The notes under the pieces are model-generated. The model saw nothing but the letters and a program-made list of their open reading frames with translations, ran no database searches and was not told the DNA's origin. 64,000 nt of DNA from Mycobacterium parascrofulaceum ATCC BAA-614 (lineage in GTDB: Bacteria; Actinomycetota; Actinomycetes; Mycobacteriales; Mycobacteriaceae): the NCBI RefSeq assembly GCF_000164135.1, contig NZ_GG770555.1:551297-615296 (forward strand), in the 5' to 3' direction. Position 1 is the stretch's first letter. Each line of letters opens with the position of its first letter. The position numbers and the translations under genes are program-made. Shown here one piece after another: positions 60,672 to 64,000 of the stretch.

Positions 60672-62963
60672 ATGGCCATCATTGACTCGGACACCGAAGT
60701 CCGGACATCGTTCGAAGACGACATCGCCGCCACGCAGCGATACATGGACAGCCCGCGCTTCGCCGGCATCACTCGCCTCTATACGGCCCGCCAGGTGGTG
60801 GAGCAGCGCGGCACCATCCCGGCCGACTACATCGTGGCGCGGGAAGCGGCCGCCGCCTTCTATGACCGGCTGCGCGAGTTGTTCGCCGCCAAGAAGAGCA
60901 TCACCACGTTCGGCCCCTACTCGCCGGGCCAGGCAGTGGCGATGAAGCGGATGGGCATCGAGGGCATCTATCTCGGCGGCTGGGCGACCTCGGCCAAGGG
61001 TTCCACGACCGAGGACCCCGGTCCCGACCTCGCGAGCTACCCGCTGAGCCAGGTCCCCGAGGATGCCGCGGTCCTCGTGCGCGCCCTGCTGACCGCCGAT
61101 CGCAACCAGCAGTACCAACGGCTCAACATGAGCGAGGCGCAACGAGCCAGCACACCCGCCTACGACTACCGCCCGTTCATCATCGCCGACGCGGACACCG
61201 GCCACGGCGGTGATCCGCACGTGCGCAACCTCGTCCGCCGATTCGTCGAGGTGGGCGTCGCCGGCTACCACATCGAGGACCAGCGCCCGGGCACCAAGAA
61301 GTGCGGCCACCAGGGCGGCAAGGTGCTGGTGCCCTCGGACGAACAAATCAAGCGGCTCAACGCCGCTCGCTTCCAGCTCGACATCATGCGCGTGCCGGGC
61401 ATCATCGTCGCCCGCACCGACGCCGAGGCGGCCAACCTGATCGACAGCCGCGCCGACGAGCGCGACCAGCCGTTCCTGCTCGGCGCCACCAACCTCAACA
61501 TCCCTTCGTACAAGGCCTGTTTCCTCGCCCTGCTGCGCCGTTTCTACGAGCTGGGCGTCAAGGAGCTCAACGGCCATCTGCTCTACGCCCTCGACGACTC
61601 CGAGTACGCCGCGGCCACCGCCTGGCTCGAGCGCCAGGGCATCCAGGGCCTGATCTCCGAAGCCGCCAACGCCTTGCGGGAGGACGGCCAGCATTCGATC
61701 GACGACCTCTTCGACCAGGTCGAGTCGCGGTTCGTGGCGGCCTGGGAGGACGACGCCGGGCTGATGACCTACGGCGAGGCCGTCGCGGAGGTGCTCGAGT
61801 TCGGCGAGAGCGAGGAGGACGAGCCCCGCGGCATGAGTCCCGCCGAGTGGCGGAAGTTCGCCGAGCGCGCGTCCCTCTACGCCGCGCGCGAGAAGGCGAG
61901 GCAGCTGGGCGTCGACCCGCCGTGGGACTGCGAGCTGGCGAAGACTCCCGAGGGCTACTACCAGATCCGCGGCGGCATTCCCTACGCGATCGTCAAGTCG
62001 CTCGCGGCGGCGCCGTTCGCCGACATCCTCTGGATGGAGACCAAGACGGCGGACCTCGCGGACGCCCGGCAGTTCGCCGAGGCGATCCACGCCGAGTTCC
62101 CAGACCAGATGCTGGCCTACAACCTGTCCCCGTCGTTCAACTGGGACACCACCGGCATGACCGACGACGAGATGAAGCGCTTCCCCGAGGAGCTCGGCAA
62201 GATGGGCTTCGTCTTCAACTTCATCACCTACGGCGGCCACCAGATCGACGGCGTCGCCGCCGAGGAGTTCGCCGCCTCCCTCAAACAGGACGGCATGCTC
62301 GCCCTGGCCCGCCTGCAGCGCAAGATGCGCCTGGTCGAGTCCCCGTACCGCACGCCGCAGACGCTGGTCGGCGGGCCGCGCAGCGACGCGGCGCTGCAGG
62401 CGTCCTCCGGGCGCACGGCGACCACCAAGGCGATGGGCAAGGGCTCGACCCAGCATCAGCATCTGGTGCAGACCGAGGTGCCCAAGAAGCTGCTGGAGGA
62501 GTGGCTGGCGCTGTGGAGCGAGCACTACCAGCTGGGCGAGAAGCTGCGGGTGTCGTTGCGGCCGCGGCGGCCCGGCTCCGACGTGCTGGTGCTGGGCATC
62601 CACGGCAACGGAGACGAGCAGCTGGCCAACGTCGTGTTCGATCCGATCAAGGACCGGCACGGCCGCAGCATCCTCACGGTGCGCGACCAGAACACCTTCG
62701 CCGAGAAGCTGCGCCAGAAGCGGTTGATGACGCTGATCCACCTGTGGCTGGTGCACCGCTTCAAGGCCGACGCGGTGTACTACGTCACCCCGACGGAGGA
62801 CAACCAGTATCAGACCTCGAAGATGAAGTCGCACGGCATCTTCACCGAGGTCAACCAGGAGGTCGGCGAGATCATCGTCGCCGAGGTGAACCGCCCGCGC
62901 ATCGAGGAGTTGCTGAAGCCCGACCGCGTGGCGCTGCGCAAGCTGATCACCAAGGAAGACTAG
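60672..62963 (+). CDS. aceA2: Isocitrate lyase 2 (full-length AceA2)
   Basis: This 763-residue glyoxylate-shunt enzyme cleaves isocitrate to glyoxylate and succinate. The catalytic motif KKCGH has C211, and DADTGHGG gives metal-binding Asp residues. A C-terminal domain beyond about residue 600 is the GNAT-like extension of mycobacterial ICL2 that responds to acetyl-CoA. In M. tuberculosis H37Rv this gene is split into aceAa and aceAb (Rv1915/1916) by a frameshift, whereas here it is one open frame. ATG at 60672 follows GAGGAG. The 241 bp upstream show nothing else. Confidence 0.97.
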   Translation: MAIIDSDTEVRTSFEDDIAATQRYMDSPRFAGITRLYTARQVVEQRGTIPADYIVAREAAAAFYDRLRELFAAKKSITTFGPYSPGQAVAMKRMGIEGIYLGGWATSAKGSTTEDPGPDLASYPLSQVPEDAAVLVRALLTADRNQQYQRLNMSEAQRASTPAYDYRPFIIADADTGHGGDPHVRNLVRRFVEVGVAGYHIEDQRPGTKKCGHQGGKVLVPSDEQIKRLNAARFQLDIMRVPGIIVARTDAEAANLIDSRADERDQPFLLGATNLNIPSYKACFLALLRRFYELGVKELNGHLLYALDDSEYAAATAWLERQGIQGLISEAANALREDGQHSIDDLFDQVESRFVAAWEDDAGLMTYGEAVAEVLEFGESEEDEPRGMSPAEWRKFAERASLYAAREKARQLGVDPPWDCELAKTPEGYYQIRGGIPYAIVKSLAAAPFADILWMETKTADLADARQFAEAIHAEFPDQMLAYNLSPSFNWDTTGMTDDEMKRFPEELGKMGFVFNFITYGGHQIDGVAAEEFAASLKQDGMLALARLQRKMRLVESPYRTPQTLVGGPRSDAALQASSGRTATTKAMGKGSTQHQHLVQTEVPKKLLEEWLALWSEHYQLGEKLRVSLRPRRPGSDVLVLGIHGNGDEQLANVVFDPIKDRHGRSILTVRDQNTFAEKLRQKRLMTLIHLWLVHRFKADAVYYVTPTEDNQYQTSKMKSHGIFTEVNQEVGEIIVAEVNRPRIEELLKPDRVALRKLITKED

Positions 62964-63146
62964 GGCGCGGTTACCGGCGAAGGACCCGTTTCCTCACGCC
63001 GGAGGCCGTGGCGGTGGTGGCGCTCGCCGGTCGGGCCCGGTCGGCCACCCGGCGAAGAATTGTCCAATTTACGAACGAGAAAGTTTTTATTGCCGAGTCT
63101 GTCAATTCGCCAGTGGCAACACGTGTCGGGAGATACGATTTGGCTG

Positions 63147-63181
63147 GCCGATGGCCCATTAGCCCGAGATGGGCCATCGGC
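63147..63181. terminator. First copy of the flanking hairpin
   Basis: A perfect 13-bp stem (GCCGATGGCCCAT, 63147-63159; complement 63169-63181) closes on a 9-nt loop. It is 184 bp past the aceA2 stop and could end that transcript late. The right arm (GATGGGCCATCGGC) recurs exactly at 63661-63674 after the small secreted gene. Confidence 0.65.
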
Positions 63182-63240
63182 TCTCAACGCCCGAATCTGG
63201 TGGCGTTCGCGCTCGCATCGACCCCGTGTCGCCGGCCCCG

Positions 63241-63282
63241 GTCGCCGGTAATGAGTCGCCGGTAATGAGTCGCCCGTAATGA
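63241..63282. repeat. Three tandem 14-bp repeats
   Basis: GTCGCCGGTAATGA occurs twice exactly (63241-63254, 63255-63268) and once with one change (63269-63282, GTCGCCCGTAATGA). A partial fourth copy (GTTG) follows. The unit is not a multiple of three, and no coding frame crosses it convincingly. It could be a slippage-prone tract with number varying between strains. Confidence 0.85.
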
Positions 63283-63330
63283 GTTGTGTCCCCGCACGGA
63301 GCAAACCCGGCGCTCCAGAAATCTATGGCC

Positions 63331-63356
63331 GTGCAACAGTTGCACAGGTGTATGAT
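63331..63356 (+). promoter_or_regulatory. Palindromic operator next to a -10 element
   Basis: The perfect palindrome GTGCAACAGTTGCAC (63331-63345, 7-bp arms around one base) is followed five bases later by TATGAT (63351-63356), a strong -10 hexamer. A protein bound here would cover the -35 region of the promoter for the secreted peptide gene starting at 63414. Confidence 0.6.
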
Positions 63357-63413
63357 TGTCCCATTGGATGCGCGCCACATGGGCCGACGCGCTGCAACGG
63401 GAAGGAGCGACTG

Positions 63414-63629
63414 ATGATTGCGCAGACCAAGGCGGCGGCCGCCGTGTTCGGCGGGGTGGTCGGAGCGGTTCTCGCGGTGGGGATCGGCGGCGTGAGTGCC
63501 AGCCCGACGGCGGCCGCGCCGGCGCCGGCGGCGCACTCCACGACCGTCGCGCCCACGCAGACCGGGGCGACCGGTGCCGGCGTCCATCTCGCCACGCTTG
63601 CCGGCTGCATAGCGGGTCTCGACTGCTAG
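63414..63629 (+). CDS. 71-residue secreted peptide, C-terminal CIAGLDC
   Basis: This small exported protein has a signal peptide of about 29 residues (ends near GGVSA-SPTAA). A Thr/Ala/Pro-rich linker follows, and the chain ends CIAGLDC, two cysteines five residues apart that could form a disulfide loop. The ATG at 63414 follows GGAAGGAG at good spacing. I recognise no family with a known function. It is flanked by two copies of one hairpin and preceded by a palindromic operator and -10. Confidence 0.75.
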   Translation: MIAQTKAAAAVFGGVVGAVLAVGIGGVSASPTAAAPAPAAHSTTVAPTQTGATGAGVHLATLAGCIAGLDC

Positions 63630-63642
63630 TCGGGCCGGCGTC

Positions 63643-63673
63643 CCGATGGTCCATCCCGGTGATGGGCCATCGG
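63643..63673. terminator. Second copy of the flanking hairpin, with T-rich tail
   Basis: The arms CCGATGGTCCAT (63643-63654) and ATGGGCCATCGG (63662-63673) pair with one mismatch around a 7-nt loop. CGTTTTC follows on the plus strand, so it resembles an intrinsic terminator 13 bp after the peptide gene. Its stem core is the same as at 63147-63181. Confidence 0.75.
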
Positions 63674-63782
63674 CGTTTTCGTGGGCGGAAATCGCGCCCC
63701 GTATGCCGTTTGCCCGAGTGCGTGCCCGGGTAAGGAGAAGTGGACCGGGTGCACGTGGGGCACTTGGGGATTGGGGACTCCG

Positions 63783-64000
63783 ATGAGATCTGCAGCCAGG
63801 ACCTCGGTCGCGCTCTTCGGCGGCGCGGCCATGCTGGTGCTCGCGGTCGGGTGCGGTGGCGGCGGCAACAAAGGGCCGAGCAGCACCACCACGCCGACGA
63901 CCACGACGACGCCGTCATCCAGCGTGGCTCCGTCCACGCCGGGTGGGGGCGGCGGCACGCCGGGCGGCCCCACGGGCGGTGGCGGCCCGGGCGGCGGTGG
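63783..64000 (+). CDS. Lipoprotein (cut by the window end)
   Basis: The first 72 residues are visible. A signal sequence (ARTSVALFGGAAMLVLAVGC) ends in lipobox AVGC at about residue 24, so the protein is lipid-anchored. It continues into a Thr/Ser/Pro-rich then Gly/Pro-rich stretch (TPTTTTTPSSSVAPSTPGGGGG), probably a cell-wall linker. The C-terminal domain lies outside the window. ATG at 63783 was used; a purine-rich GGAGAAG lies 44 bp upstream. Confidence 0.75.
   Translation, partial: MRSAARTSVALFGGAAMLVLAVGCGGGGNKGPSSTTTPTTTTTPSSSVAPSTPGGGGGTPGGPTGGGGPGGG

Larger units (their letters stand above)
62964..63413. other. 450-bp gap between aceA2 and a secreted peptide gene
   Basis: No gene is supported here. 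It contains the hairpin at 63147-63181, a 14-bp tandem triplicate at 63241-63282, and the palindrome plus -10 at 63331-63356. Several stretches are AT-richer than the surroundings, for example 63056-63110. Confidence 0.6.

Overview
The window comes from a high-G+C actinobacterium, almost certainly a slow-growing Mycobacterium close to the M. avium complex. Marker genes include antigen 85B (fbpB), resuscitation-promoting factor rpfC, a secreted chorismate mutase, cyp140, F420- and mycofactocin-era oxidoreductase families and a 13E12-type HNH gene. From memory, the gene order follows M. tuberculosis Rv1872c (lldD2) to Rv1915/1916 (aceA2), with blocks inserted or missing. The species is not proven. 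No tRNA, rRNA, CRISPR array, prophage or insertion sequence was seen.

Left part (1-18.5 kb): lon, lldD2 and a DUF1810 gene, then an oxidative-stress block (ahpC-ahpD-GH13 hydrolase facing an intact oxyR). An EthD/PPOX pair and a crotonase follow. Next is an iron-storage locus in which bfd (with a 41-codon leader gene) and bfrA diverge around two IdeR-like boxes. A DHA2-type efflux pump, an AhpD-like protein, an F420-type LLM enzyme, glnA3 with a partner amidohydrolase, and a PlsC acyltransferase coupled to an SRPBCC protein complete the part.

Metal block (18.5-23 kb): a 46-residue secreted peptide, a CDF exporter, a truncated second cation transporter, an ArsR-type sensor and a CtpD-like P1B4 ATPase. 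The sensor and ATPase diverge around an inverted-repeat operator, and the ATPase message looks leaderless. The block interrupts the otherwise conserved order and looks acquired.

Middle (23-45.5 kb): cyp140-lppE-SDR-SRPBCC-rpfC-chorismate mutase-fbpB, mostly on the minus strand. Then come YceI, an alcohol dehydrogenase and a close CYP125 (steroid C26-hydroxylase) paralogue with a KstR-like site upstream. Three small envelope or helical genes precede a nitronate monooxygenase that has a full-consensus KstR site. A LexA-box-preceded 13E12 HNH gene, a Baeyer-Villiger monooxygenase plus dehydrogenase, a methyltransferase, dtd, a thiamine-binding protein, a macrodomain protein and cinA follow.

Right part (45.5-64 kb): a NanT-like transporter, an amidohydrolase, a crotonase coupled to a D-amino-acid oxidase, and several coupled redox operons (AhpD-like/nitroreductase/SRPBCC; tautomerase/nitronate monooxygenase). 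A TetR/FAD-oxidoreductase pair faces across palindromic operators. Then come a PEBP lipoprotein, fadB5, an ArsR-AHSA1 pair, a metallo-beta-lactamase-fold hydrolase and full-length isocitrate lyase 2. The window ends with a small secreted peptide gene lying between two copies of one hairpin, and a lipoprotein gene cut by the window edge.

I did not identify a wholly new multi-gene system. The strongest leads are the bfd/bfrA iron switch with its leader gene, the metal-efflux block, the two KstR-like sites and the hairpin-flanked secreted peptide.
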